A DNA stretch of 64,000 nucleotides from Limonium bicolor (lineage: Eukaryota > Streptophyta > Magnoliopsida > Caryophyllales > Plumbaginaceae), in NCBI GenBank assembly GCA_023374045.1, contig CM041777.1:480229594-480293593 (forward strand), read 5' to 3'. This document shows, piece by piece, positions 12,709 through 21,544 of the stretch. The notes beneath the pieces were generated by a model. It was not told the DNA's origin and made no database searches. It saw only the letters and a list, made by a program, of their open reading frames with translations. A program made the translations under genes and the position numbers. The first letter of the stretch is position 1. Every line of letters begins with the position of its first letter.

Positions 12709-12942
12709 AGACCATTTAGGTATACTGAAACAGTAGACCATTTAGGTATACTGAAACTGTAGACATAGTCCGGCACATCTAACCACCTACACGACCCTAA
12801 ATTCAACAAAATCAAGCGGTTAGTACAGTAACAAAATCCTGAAAATTGAGAAGAAGGCAGCTGACTGCAGGATATGACTAGAATAGTGAAGCAAAAATCA
12901 ATAATTTTCACGTTATCAGCCGGCACATCTAACCACCTGCAG
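12709..12942. repeat. Short direct repeats inside the CACTA element
   Basis: A roughly 26-bp unit containing AGACCATTTAGGTATACTGA occurs twice in tandem (12709-12758). The word CCGGCACATCTAACCACCT occurs at about 12770 and again at about 12920. These duplications sit within the element interior and have no evident coding role. Confidence 0.6.
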
Positions 12943-13179
12943 AATTTGTTCGATTAAGATAGGTTTATTTTATTGCATCCACATTCCATACTTTTTCAAG
13001 AAAATCAAAGGAAAGAGTCTCCTCCAAATGTCAAGCGGTAAAGAGAACACCAGAGACACAAGGTATCAACAATTCAAGGAATTGGAGAGGGAGAATCGTA
13101 TATGCTAACATGAAATTATTTACTTACCTTGATTAGGGCAGGCTTCGTGATGTCTTTCCTTCATGCTCTTTAATATTCC

Positions 13180-13407
13180 TCATTTAGGGCTACGTGATGG
13201 AGGTGGTGTCAGTGATAGTGGTGGTGAGGCGTTGGGTTTGTCTTGACTTACTGACGGGCTTCGTGATGCCTGGGGCAGAAGAAGTTCAAATTCTTCTCCT
13301 TCCTCAGTGAAGGCCGAGACGGATCTCTGGGTCTCAGTAGGGGCAGCAACGGTCTCTATGGAGGCGGTTATCGAAGGTGGTTCTCCTTCTTTTGCACACT
13401 GCTCCAT
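13180..13407 (-). pseudogene. Exon-like open frame carried inside the CACTA element (possible captured gene fragment)
   Basis: On the minus strand an ATG-initiated 75-codon frame begins MEQCAKEGEP, is rich in Ser, Pro and Glu, and ends SPPPSRSPK-like before a stop. About 50 bp downstream on the same strand is a splice-donor-like AAG|GTAAGTA. I recognise no domain. CACTA elements are known to carry host gene fragments, and a 5' exon with a donor site fits that. A second exon-like piece (about 11340-11415, minus) is bordered by a T-rich AG acceptor and a GT donor and reads HVKFCRKCVNSWKTECNEFW. It could equally be chance. Confidence 0.3.
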
Positions 13408-13702
13408 CCGACTACTTCGTTTGGGTGAGGATGGCTGTTGCTATGCTAGTGCGTGAATGTTGTTGATGGCGGGTTTTGCGACAGACAGGAGAAACAATAA
13501 TGGAGGTAGAGAGAAGGCGAGAAGTAGGGTTTTGTTGGTGGAAATGAGAATGTTCGGAAGAGGAGTATTCATGTTAAGGGATATGACACGTCTAATAATT
13601 TTTTACGCAACAAAATTTGCGTATAAAATGTTACTTAGCTTACGACGAGTCAATTCTTGCGTGTTAAAAATTGGGCTGAAATTAGTTAAGTTTCGCGTAG
13701 TG

Positions 13703-14101
13703 TGTAACAATGGTGATATGTGGTATGGTAGTGGTATGGTGGTGTTGGACAGATGATAGTAATGCTGGTATGGTGGTGACGAATTTGGTGGTGACTGGCG
13801 TGACTATGGTGAGCGGATGATGGAGTTGGTGCGATGATGGTGGGCTGCTGGTCTTTGGTTAGAATGGTGGCGGTGGATTTTGATGATGTTGGTGGTGGTG
13901 TGATGAATTTATGAAGAAAAAGAGTATGGAGGCCTAAAGCCCCATGTGGTGGGACGTGGGATCCTCTGAATCGATGCCTCCCTTCTTGATATATAGCCGC
14001 CGGTCCGTTTATCTGCTGAGAATTCTTTTTATCTTTAAAGAGATCTTGATAAAAGATCACGCGGCCTCATTCTTCTTAATTTTGCATCAACATATTTTTT
14101 A
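13703..14101. other. Low-complexity GGT/GAT-rich flank
   Basis: 13720-13915 is dominated by TGGTGG and GATGATG words. The minus-strand open frame that spans it is His/Thr/Pro-rich because of this composition and is not accepted as a gene. Nothing else is recognised. Confidence 0.4.
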
Positions 14102-14604
14102 GAGTAAATTACTCAGAACCCCCTTGAGGATTTAGGATATTACAGTTAACCCCCCTGTGTTTATCATAATTACTGGTAACCACCTCGAGGTTAAGGTATC
14201 TTTGACTACGAGCCCCTGAACTATAACTCTGTTATCCAGAAGTTAACTACGTGTTAACCTATCAACTTAATTATATTAATAAGGTCATGCTGGACAATAA
14301 ACACTACTTAATCTGCATTGTTATTTTCCTAAAAATGTCAACCCTTCCTTGAAAATGCATCTAAAGTGGGATGAGAGAGAGTTAGATGATGTTGATTAAG
14401 CAGTTTTGTTGTCGAGCCTCGCATTATTAATGTGATTAGGCTAATAGGTCATCACATAGTTAACTTTTTTATCACATAATTATAGTTCGGGGGCTCGTAG
14501 TCAAAGATACCTTAACCTTGAGGTGGTTACCAATAATTATGATAAACACAAGGAGGTTAACTGTAATATCCCGAATCCTCAAGGGGGTTCTGAGTAATTT
14601 ACTC
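14102..14604. mobile_element. Long-TIR MITE, Mutator-like
   Basis: The first roughly 165 bp (from GAGTAAATTACTCAGAACCC) recurs inverted at the right end (about 14440-14604), leaving a unique centre of about 170 bp. Flanking 9-mers TATTTTTTA and TACTTTTAA match at 7 of 9 positions, compatible with a decayed 9-bp duplication of a Mutator-type insertion. It has no coding capacity. Long near-terminal arms could fold into a hairpin transcript. Confidence 0.7.
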
Positions 14605-15187
14605 TACTTTTAACTTTTCCCGTCAAAGTCCTGCGACGCCCCTTGCAGTACGGCTCTGTTGGGCTAGGGCTTTCCTTTTCTACATGTCTGCGCCCCTGAT
14701 TTTGTCGGTCATCCAAATTAATATGCCATGCCATGTATACGATGGGTTTCATCTCGTTCCAGCCCAGTCCATGATAATGATGCATGCCGCTCTGAATTAT
14801 GTATGCAGCCCACCATCTCGTGGTTGTTCCTCTGTATAAAATCAACGACCATCCCTCAGTATGCATGTCGGTCCAGGAAAAAGGCTGCTCTCGAGTGTCT
14901 TTGTCTTGCGCCTCTGATCATTTATATGCGTGGAGTCTAACATCTCATGAATTACTGTGAGAGAATGTTGTCATGAGTGAACAGTGCTGAAAATCAATGA
15001 CAACCGATGTGAATGCATGTCACGAGCAACAATTTTGACGTGAATGTCTTGGTGAAAATAATTGATTATTAAAGAATAAATCAATAGTGCATGCGATATA
15101 TATATAATCGGTATATTGTAATTTTTCTGCATTCAGCAAACAAAATATATCAGCTCTCATCTAAACACACATCTTAGAAAAAGCACA
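14605..15187. other. Unannotated stretch
   Basis: No gene or repeat is recognised. It includes a short TA run near 15100. It may include the remainder of the Athila-like LTR that starts at 15270 on the minus strand, but the far LTR end was not identified. Confidence 0.3.
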
Positions 15188-15270
15188 TGATAAGTGCAAA
15201 ATATGACATGAATTGTTATAAAAATAGGAAGAATTAAGGCCATAAAAATAATTGTATTTCACACTTATCA
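15188..15270 (-). repeat. Start of an Athila-like LTR (minus strand)
   Basis: Read on the minus strand, TGATAAGTGTGAAATAC begins directly after a PPT-like AAGTGTGAGGAAGTT. TGATA after an AAGTGTGGGGA-type tract is the usual LTR start in Athila/Tat-type elements. The reverse-oriented word TGATAAGTGCAAAATA occurs 83 bp away at 15188 on the plus strand, so the segment has inverted TGATAAGTG ends. The full LTR limit is unknown. Confidence 0.45.
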
Positions 15271-16063
15271 AACTTCCTCACACTTAGCTTTTGCTTGTCC
15301 TCAAGCAAATCGAGAATAAAACTATCTCTAAGGCCGTAGTATCGAACTTCATGATCAAACAGATGCAAACAGGAAGCAAGCAAAGTGACAATCAAAAGAA
15401 TAGTTTTGCTCCCGGTTGTAGGTTTTCGCAATCAGTGAAAAAGAATGATTTTAAAAACATGGAGAAGTTAGATTACAAAATCTGAATATAGATTAACTTG
15501 GGATCTTCCACCATTTTTTTCCTCTAACCTTTGGATGACAAGGGGTGTGAAGTAACGCCTTATTCCGTGATACCTTTCAACACCACGTACTCATGATCAA
15601 AAACAAAAATTAAACTGCAATTACCTTTTCTTTTGCATGCAAAAACATTCTTCTTCAAGAAATATATACAAAACAAATGAATTATTGTGAATTACAGAGT
15701 TGTTCTGTAACCCAGACTTTTCTCTCCATCCATGTAACGGTGTTGGGCCAACTATCCCAGATCCCGAGACCTTAGGTAGATAGGTGTTAAGGCACCCCTA
15801 GGACTTAATAGCCGGATAGACGAGGCCTGCTTTTGTTAGGAAAAATTTCTGATCAGCGGAGTACCTTGCCTTATCCTTTCATTCCAAACTTTCACATCAT
15901 TTCCAAAATCCCAAGTTAAACTAATTCAGTTTCCACAATCAACTAATCCATCAAATTTCAGTGAAAACAGATTAATTTGAATAAAAATATATATACAAAC
16001 AACCTAAAGCAGAAAGATTCTTGAGGTGGTCACCATGCTCGATTTCAAAATTTGTGCAAAAAT
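15271..16063 (-). mobile_element. Athila-like Ty3 element: 3' spacer with terminal PPT
   Basis: On the minus strand 15271-15310 reads TTGCTTGAGGACAAGCAAAA then GCTAAGTGTGAGGAAGTT, the signature that follows pol in Athila and Tat elements and merges into the polypurine tract. The segment continues to the CACTA insertion at 16064 and resumes at 25883. No coding domain is readable; a minus frame ending LLEDKQKLSVRKFDKC derives from this signature. Confidence 0.55.
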
Positions 16064-16186
16064 CACTGGTGGAACGGAAGCCTTTAATGACGGTGGTTTA
16101 ATCACGGCTTTAACAGAAACCGTAATTAATATGAAGGCCGGAGTTAATTAACGACGTTTATTGAATTAACCGTAAGCAATAATCGA

Positions 16187-16356
16187 TCGGAGGTAGGCGC
16201 GCCTTTTTTAGGACGGACTTTAGATGACGGTTATCAGTGAAACCGTAATCTAAAGTCCCGTGTTGACGCGCGCTTTACGGTCAACGGACTTTAGATTACG
16301 GTTTACCAATAACCGTCAGCTAAAGTCCGTCCTAAAAAAGGCGCGCCTACCTCCGA
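16187..16356. repeat. Left subterminal palindrome of the CACTA element
   Basis: A 170-bp inverted structure. Outer arms of about 36 bp (TCGGAGGTAGGCGCGCC... and its complement) are near-perfect, each including a GGCGCGCC. Inside are inverted copies of ACTTTAGAT(T/G)ACGGTT. A further inverted pair lies at 16630-16710. In En/Spm, TNPA binds subterminal repeats to bring the ends together; these are the likely equivalents. Confidence 0.8.
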
Positions 16357-16521
16357 CTGATGGTCAACGACGTCGTTTTCACCTGACGCCAAATATTTCC
16401 CGTGTTATTTGATTTTTTCGACGCCGCGCGTAATCTAATTATAGTTAACGACGTCGTTTATCAGTGTATTTTAGATTAAAAATAACTTTATATTAATGTG
16501 TTACATATGTTTGATCGAATA

Positions 16522-16592
16522 AGACTCATGGCTTAATGGCCGTGGGTACATGAGTCAACACCATCGATCTTGAGTTCGAAACCCAGCATAGG
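16522..16592 (+). ncRNA. tRNA-like or SINE-head segment with A and B boxes
   Basis: TGGCTTAATGG (16529-16539) matches the RNA polymerase III A box and GAGTTCGAAACCC (16572-16584) the B box, 33 bp apart as in tRNAs. A T run follows at about 16612. The cloverleaf is not convincing as a functional tRNA, so a decayed tRNA or tRNA-derived SINE head within the CACTA left arm is more likely. Confidence 0.45.
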
Positions 16593-17861
16593 CCAAATAA
16601 TTTTCGCGCTATTTTTTTTATTTCGTTACACTTTAGATTACGGTTCTTTAGGAACCGTCATTTAAAGTGTGACTTTACATTACGGTTTTCATGTAAACCG
16701 TAATCTAAAGTCCTTTTAACTACAACATTTGCCCGTTTACTCTGCACACTGTACTTACAGTAACTCTTCTTTCGCGCTATCTTCCTCACTGAAATCGCCT
16801 CCTCTCTCCCGTCACCTTGCTAAGCCATCGCCGCCGTCGCTCCCACCACCTTTGTCACTCCCATCGCCGCCGGTCACCACCCATCTACCACTGGTCTCAC
16901 CGTCGACCTCTCTATCGCGTATTGGGTATGCGATCGATTGATTGTCGTTTTTTTCTAACTTTGTTCATATACATGCATTTCGATTGCAAGTTCTAACCTC
17001 GTTTCTATCGAATCCTGAGAGTGTAATGGCAAATGTTCTAACCTTGTTCATATATTTGTGCCCAGATTCACAGTTAATTGCAACCTAGTTCGTGGGCTGA
17101 TTTCTACACTACTTGCCCACTTCGGTGCTTAGTAACGGTAATTTTGCAAAGCAAACTGTAAACTGCTGTATTTATTTATTCTTAGCATTTAGTATTACAA
17201 TTAATAAATAATAGTGTAGTTTTAAAAATGCTACTACTTAAAACTGCCACAGGAAAGAAAGTAAGTTCAAGTATATTACCGATTCCTGAAAATAGCTCAT
17301 TTTCAACTGCTCAATCTGCTATGCCAGATGCTCTCTGTTTGATTCACAATCTGTGACAGGAATCAACAATGCTATTGTTATAACCACCAGAAAGAATAAG
17401 ATGAGTTTCGGTATTTTAATGGTTCTAGAATGACTAGTTTCAGTCCTTCAATCTGAAGTACTGCAGAGAAGGTCATAAATAAACTTCTTATATAGTAGAA
17501 TAAGATAAGTTTATGTATGTTACTAGTTCTAGATGGTGCGTGCAAATTTGACTTTGATAAAACTGATTTGGAGACGTTAGAAATATAGGGGAGATGCTGT
17601 CGATTTTTTTCCGCGGTTTAGCTAGCATTTAACCTTGATTTTTTGATGAATTCTAATGTTGTCGTTTTTCATTTATGCATCAGGACTACGACTTTATTTG
17701 GCTTCCGACCTCAACCGTCTTAGCATCGGCTAATCGTCTACCAGAGGTAAGATTTATATATACATATAATATTTGACAAACTACCAAACATAGTTATCCG
17801 CCCAAGATATACCTAATAGAGGTATATCTTCGGCAGTCCCTGTCGGGACTGTCCACGATTG
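16593..17861 (+). other. CACTA 5' non-coding region with candidate leader exon
   Basis: 16630-16710 carries another inverted pair of subterminal motifs. At 17683-17746 a stretch is bordered by CATCAG and by GAG|GTAAGA, a plausible 5' UTR exon spliced toward the transposase. GGGGAGATGCTGTCGA at 17588-17603 recurs in the hairpin downstream. A Pro/Ser-rich frame at 16729-16941 is low complexity and not accepted. Confidence 0.4.
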
Positions 17862-18056
17862 TTAAATCACACCTAGGGTGTGAATGTGTTTTTAATGTAC
17901 TTTATTGATTATTTCAGCAGTATCTCTTTATTGTTCTTCGAATGCATATATTATTGATTAATATCATAATATCGTGCATTTGAAGAACTGTAGGGAGATG
18001 CTGCCGAAATTTTCAATAAATTACATATTAAAAACACGTTCACCGGTGGGATTTAA
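17862..18056 (+). repeat. 195-bp imperfect hairpin upstream of the transposase
   Basis: The left arm begins TTAAATCACACC and the right arm ends GGTGGGATTTAA. About 90 bp of each arm can be paired by eye at roughly 80 percent, including GTGTTTTTAAT, TTTATTGA, GCAG-ATCTC and GTTCTTC-AATGCA blocks, around a short AT loop. The right arm contains GGGAGATGCTGCCGA (17993-18007), related to 17588-17603. The hairpin ends 101 bp before the transposase ATG, so it would be transcribed in the leader or an intron. It could be a MITE, a regulatory structure or a small-RNA precursor. Confidence 0.65.
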
Positions 18057-18157
18057 TACTCATGGATGGATTTAGGTTGATAAGATACAAAAGTGTAAAG
18101 ACTCTGCCACGGGTGACGGTATGAAATGGCTGCCTTCATATAAATAGCTAGAAGGAG

Positions 18158-21100
18158 ATGGAACGTTCGTGGATTTACAGCGGAAATTTGGACGACAAGT
18201 TTTTAGAAGGAGTTGATAAGTTATGCACGGTGTTGGCGAACAATCTGAAACCTACAGACAAGGGATACATATTTTGTCCGTGTATCGACTGCCAAAACAA
18301 TCTGAGATATCGCGGCGTTGAAACAATTAAGGAACATCTGATCCGCCGCGGTTTTACAAAAGATTTCCAAGACATAATCCGATGGCATGGTCAGAGTGCG
18401 TTCGATGTTATTAAGCCTGACGAAGGGGATAATGGTCAGGCAAACACAGAAACAGAACTTGGAGATGATACAGTTGCTGGTGATCCAGAAGACGTTACAG
18501 CGAACGTTGTGCCAGATTTCTGGGATGATGACATTGAGACTATGCTTGAAGATGTGGAACGACATTACTCTAACACGCCAGACAAGCATGAAAATTTGTT
18601 GGATTCATCCAAAACACCGTTGTACCCCGGGTGTGACCCTACAAAGTTAAGCAAGTTGAGTGTCGTCCTCAAGCTATTCAACTTGAAAGCGAAACATGGC
18701 TGGAGCGACGTAAGTTTCACTGACCTCCTGGAACTATTGAAATACGTTCTTCCGGTGGACAACGTTTTACCAACGACTACGTACTCAGCCAAAAAAATGA
18801 TGTGCCCAATGGGTATGGGGTACCAGAAAATTCATGCTTGTCCAAATGGTTGCATGCTGTTTTGGAAATCGGATGAATTTGCTGAAAGCTGTTCAGCATG
18901 TGGAGCGTCACGGTATAAGAAACAACAAACTCACATCAGCGGTAGTAAGAAAGGTTCACCAGCTAAGGTATTGTGGTACCTGCCCATCATTCCAAGGTTC
19001 AGACGTTTGTTCTCCATTGAGAAAGACGCAGAGAATCTTCGGTGGCATTCAGTTCACAGGAAAAAGGATGGCAGATTGAGACATCCCGCTGATGCACCAC
19101 AGTGGAGAAACATAGACGTAAAATTTCCTGAGTTTGGTAACGAACCGAGAAACCTAAGGCTAGGCTTGTGCACGGATGGGATGAACCCTTACGGTACTTT
19201 GAGTAGCATACACAGTACCTGGCCTGTGCTTTTGGTTATTTACAATCTACCGCCGTGGTTATGCATGAAACCAAGACACATCTTGTTGTCTTTGTTAATA
19301 TCTGGTCCAAAGCAACCGGGCAACAAAATTGACGTATTCCTACAACCTTTGATAGAGGATCTACAACTCTTGTGGAATGAAGGGGCTACGGTTTACGACT
19401 CATTCAGTAAAGAGGACTTCAATTTGCGTGCTATGTTGTACTGCACAATCAATGATTTCCCCGCCTATGGTAATCTTTCAGGCTATTCAATCAAGGGGGC
19501 GTTGGCGTGTCCGATTTGTGGTGAAAACACTTGTAGCATTCGCTTGAAACATAGTGGGAAAACCGTGTATATGGGCCACCGAAAAATGCTTCCAAAAGGA
19601 CATAAGTATCGAAAGATGGCGAAAGAGTTCGATGGGAAAACTGATCACAGCATGGCGCGCCAGCCTTTGACAGGTACAGAGATTTACAAAAAGTTGGATA
19701 ATATTGTGAACAACTTCGGGCCGCCAACCAAAAGTGGTGAAAAAAGTGTCTGGAAAAAGAAATCAATATTTTGGGAACTACAGTACTGGCAGCATCTGGA
19801 GGTTAGACATTGTATCGATGGGATGCATGTCGAGAAGAACGTGGGTGAAAGTATCACTAGCACCCTTTTGAACATAAAAGGAAAGACAAAGGATCATTTG
19901 AAAGGAAGAAAAGATTTAATTGAGTTGGGCATACGCACAGAGCTTGGCCCGCAAGAACGTGGAAAACGCACATTCTTGCCTCCTGCCTGTCACACTCTGT
20001 CTAAAGAAGAGAAACATAGTCTATGCAGTACCCTTTACAACATCAAGGTGCCATCAGGTTACTCCTCAAACATAAGAAACCTAGTGTCCATGACAGATTT
20101 CAAATTAGTAGGAATGAAATCTCACGATTATCATGTCCTACTTCAAGAATTTTTGCCAATTGCACTACGTGGGATCTTGTCGGATGCTGTCAAACACACA
20201 ATCACAAACGTCAGTGTCTTCCTCAAATCCATTTCGTCTAAGGTTCTTGATGTGGACACTCTGTCTAAATTACAAAAGGATCTTATTGTGACAATGTGCC
20301 AGCTGGATATGTATTTTCCTCCATCGTTCTTCGACATAATGATACATCTCCTCGTGCATCTTGTAAGAGAGATTCTGATGTGTGGTCCTTTGTACCTTCG
20401 CTACATGTATCCGTTCGAAAGGTACATGGGTGTCCTGAAGAAGAAAATGAAGAACCGTCGTCACCCAGAGGGTAGTATTATAGAGGGCACTATCACAGAG
20501 GAAGTTGTAGACTTCTGCACCAATTACCTAGAAGGTGTCGATACCATTGGACTTCCACGTTCTAGACACGAGGGCAGATTGAAGGGTGTTGGCACGGTTG
20601 GAAGGAAACTGAAAAGAATTGACATAGACACTCTTAACAAAGCTCATTTAGTTGTGCTAAGTCATCTTGAAGATGTTGAACCATACTTTGATGAACACTT
20701 GTGTGTTTTAAGAGCACAATATCCAAACATGAGTGACGTCAGACTACAAAATGAGCAGAATAGGACATTTGTCCGATGGTTCAAAGAGAGAGTGTTGTCC
20801 GATCAGTCCACGAATGTGCCTGAACTGATTAAAGTAGTTGCATTTGGACCAAATCTGGATGTAATTTCTTATGAGGGGTACGATGTCAACGGATTCACCT
20901 TTTTCACAGAACGTCAGGATCAGAAGTCAACGAATCAAAACAGTGGTGTAGAGCTTGAAGCTTATCAAAACTTATATGACGTCGGTGTCGTGGGTCATAG
21001 TCCTGTCTCAGTACAACAATCATATTTCGGTGTTATACAAGACATCTGGGTATTGGACTACAACAGCTACGAAATGTGTGTTTTCCGCTGTAACTGGGTT

Positions 21101-21424
21101 AACAACATTCATGGCTACCGTGAGGAGGAGCATGGTATGAAACTGGTTGATCTGTCTAGAGCTACTCCCACGGTTGAGCCATTCGTTGTTGGGACGAAGG
21201 TTAAGCAGATATTTTATGTAACTGATCCCTGTAATCCTAGATGGTCTGTTGTGCTTAAAGGGAGAAGAGGAATAGTTGGTGTGGATGGTGTGGTTGATGA
21301 GGATGAGTATGATGCAGAAGATGAACCTCCAACTGTTCCTATTTCATTGGAAGAGGCTGAGGTCACAGGTCATCGTGAGTATATACGATCAGACCATAAC
21401 GAGGGAATGTGGGTTGAGAGATAA
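18158..21424 (+). CDS. CACTA (En/Spm) transposase, TNPD-like
   Basis: An intact 1088-codon frame from the ATG at 18158, with no introns needed. Order of recognisable regions: transposase-associated N-terminal domain, about residues 1-80 (CPCIDCQNN, then the HL..GF...W.HG pattern); Transposase_21 catalytic region, about 330-560, with LCTDGMNPYG, DFPAYGNLSGYSIKGALACP and HCIDGMHVEKNV; a DUF4218-type region, about 655-790 (MYFPPSFFDIMIHL, LRYMYPFERYMGVLKK); a DUF4216-type region, about 955-1030 (YFGVIQDIWVLDY). An acidic tail ends the protein. These are the domains of plant CACTA transposases, which cut at the TIRs in the nucleus. Length is in the usual range of about 900-1200. A short upstream ATG frame (from 18120) ends before this start. 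The second gene follows about 120 bp downstream on the same strand. Confidence 0.95.
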   Translation: MERSWIYSGNLDDKFLEGVDKLCTVLANNLKPTDKGYIFCPCIDCQNNLRYRGVETIKEHLIRRGFTKDFQDIIRWHGQSAFDVIKPDEGDNGQANTETELGDDTVAGDPEDVTANVVPDFWDDDIETMLEDVERHYSNTPDKHENLLDSSKTPLYPGCDPTKLSKLSVVLKLFNLKAKHGWSDVSFTDLLELLKYVLPVDNVLPTTTYSAKKMMCPMGMGYQKIHACPNGCMLFWKSDEFAESCSACGASRYKKQQTHISGSKKGSPAKVLWYLPIIPRFRRLFSIEKDAENLRWHSVHRKKDGRLRHPADAPQWRNIDVKFPEFGNEPRNLRLGLCTDGMNPYGTLSSIHSTWPVLLVIYNLPPWLCMKPRHILLSLLISGPKQPGNKIDVFLQPLIEDLQLLWNEGATVYDSFSKEDFNLRAMLYCTINDFPAYGNLSGYSIKGALACPICGENTCSIRLKHSGKTVYMGHRKMLPKGHKYRKMAKEFDGKTDHSMARQPLTGTEIYKKLDNIVNNFGPPTKSGEKSVWKKKSIFWELQYWQHLEVRHCIDGMHVEKNVGESITSTLLNIKGKTKDHLKGRKDLIELGIRTELGPQERGKRTFLPPACHTLSKEEKHSLCSTLYNIKVPSGYSSNIRNLVSMTDFKLVGMKSHDYHVLLQEFLPIALRGILSDAVKHTITNVSVFLKSISSKVLDVDTLSKLQKDLIVTMCQLDMYFPPSFFDIMIHLLVHLVREILMCGPLYLRYMYPFERYMGVLKKKMKNRRHPEGSIIEGTITEEVVDFCTNYLEGVDTIGLPRSRHEGRLKGVGTVGRKLKRIDIDTLNKAHLVVLSHLEDVEPYFDEHLCVLRAQYPNMSDVRLQNEQNRTFVRWFKERVLSDQSTNVPELIKVVAFGPNLDVISYEGYDVNGFTFFTERQDQKSTNQNSGVELEAYQNLYDVGVVGHSPVSVQQSYFGVIQDIWVLDYNSYEMCVFRCNWVNNIHGYREEEHGMKLVDLSRATPTVEPFVVGTKVKQIFYVTDPCNPRWSVVLKGRRGIVGVDGVVDEDEYDAEDEPPTVPISLEEAEVTGHREYIRSDHNEGMWVER

Positions 21425-21544
21425 TGGTGTATGTAAGTTATTACTATAAAAATTTATATGAAATTACCACTCTTTTATTTATTGCTTGTTTATGACCATT
21501 ATGAAATGCTTAATTTAATTCAAATTGTATTTCAATCCTTGCAG

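Larger units (their letters stand above)
10512..13702. mobile_element. Non-autonomous CACTA (En/Spm) DNA transposon
   Basis: The left end is CACTACAAAAAAAC and the right end, read on the other strand, is CACTACGCGAAAC. Both carry the CACTA signature, and the ends are flanked by a perfect 3-bp target duplication, TGT (10509-10511 and 13703-13705), the size known for this superfamily. Total length is 3191 bp. Subterminal regions carry repeated GCGTA/ACGCAA-type words on both sides. No transposase domain is readable in any frame, so the element would need a transposase supplied elsewhere. The TIR differs from that of the 9.8-kb CACTA element at 16064, so they are different families. Confidence 0.85.

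Noticed and set aside
13686..14060. 124-codon minus-strand His/Thr/Pro-rich frame
   Set aside because: Produced by GGT/GAT low-complexity sequence; it straddles the CACTA end and target duplication, so it cannot be an old gene.
15188..15270. 83-bp segment with inverted TGATAAGTG ends as a complete tiny transposon
   Set aside because: The right end coincides with the expected LTR start after an Athila-type PPT; the left match may be a chance or an internal LTR word, so an LTR start is the simpler reading.
16729..16941. 70-codon Pro/Ser-rich frame in the CACTA 5' region
   Set aside because: CT-rich leader sequence without a domain; the transposase starts much further downstream.
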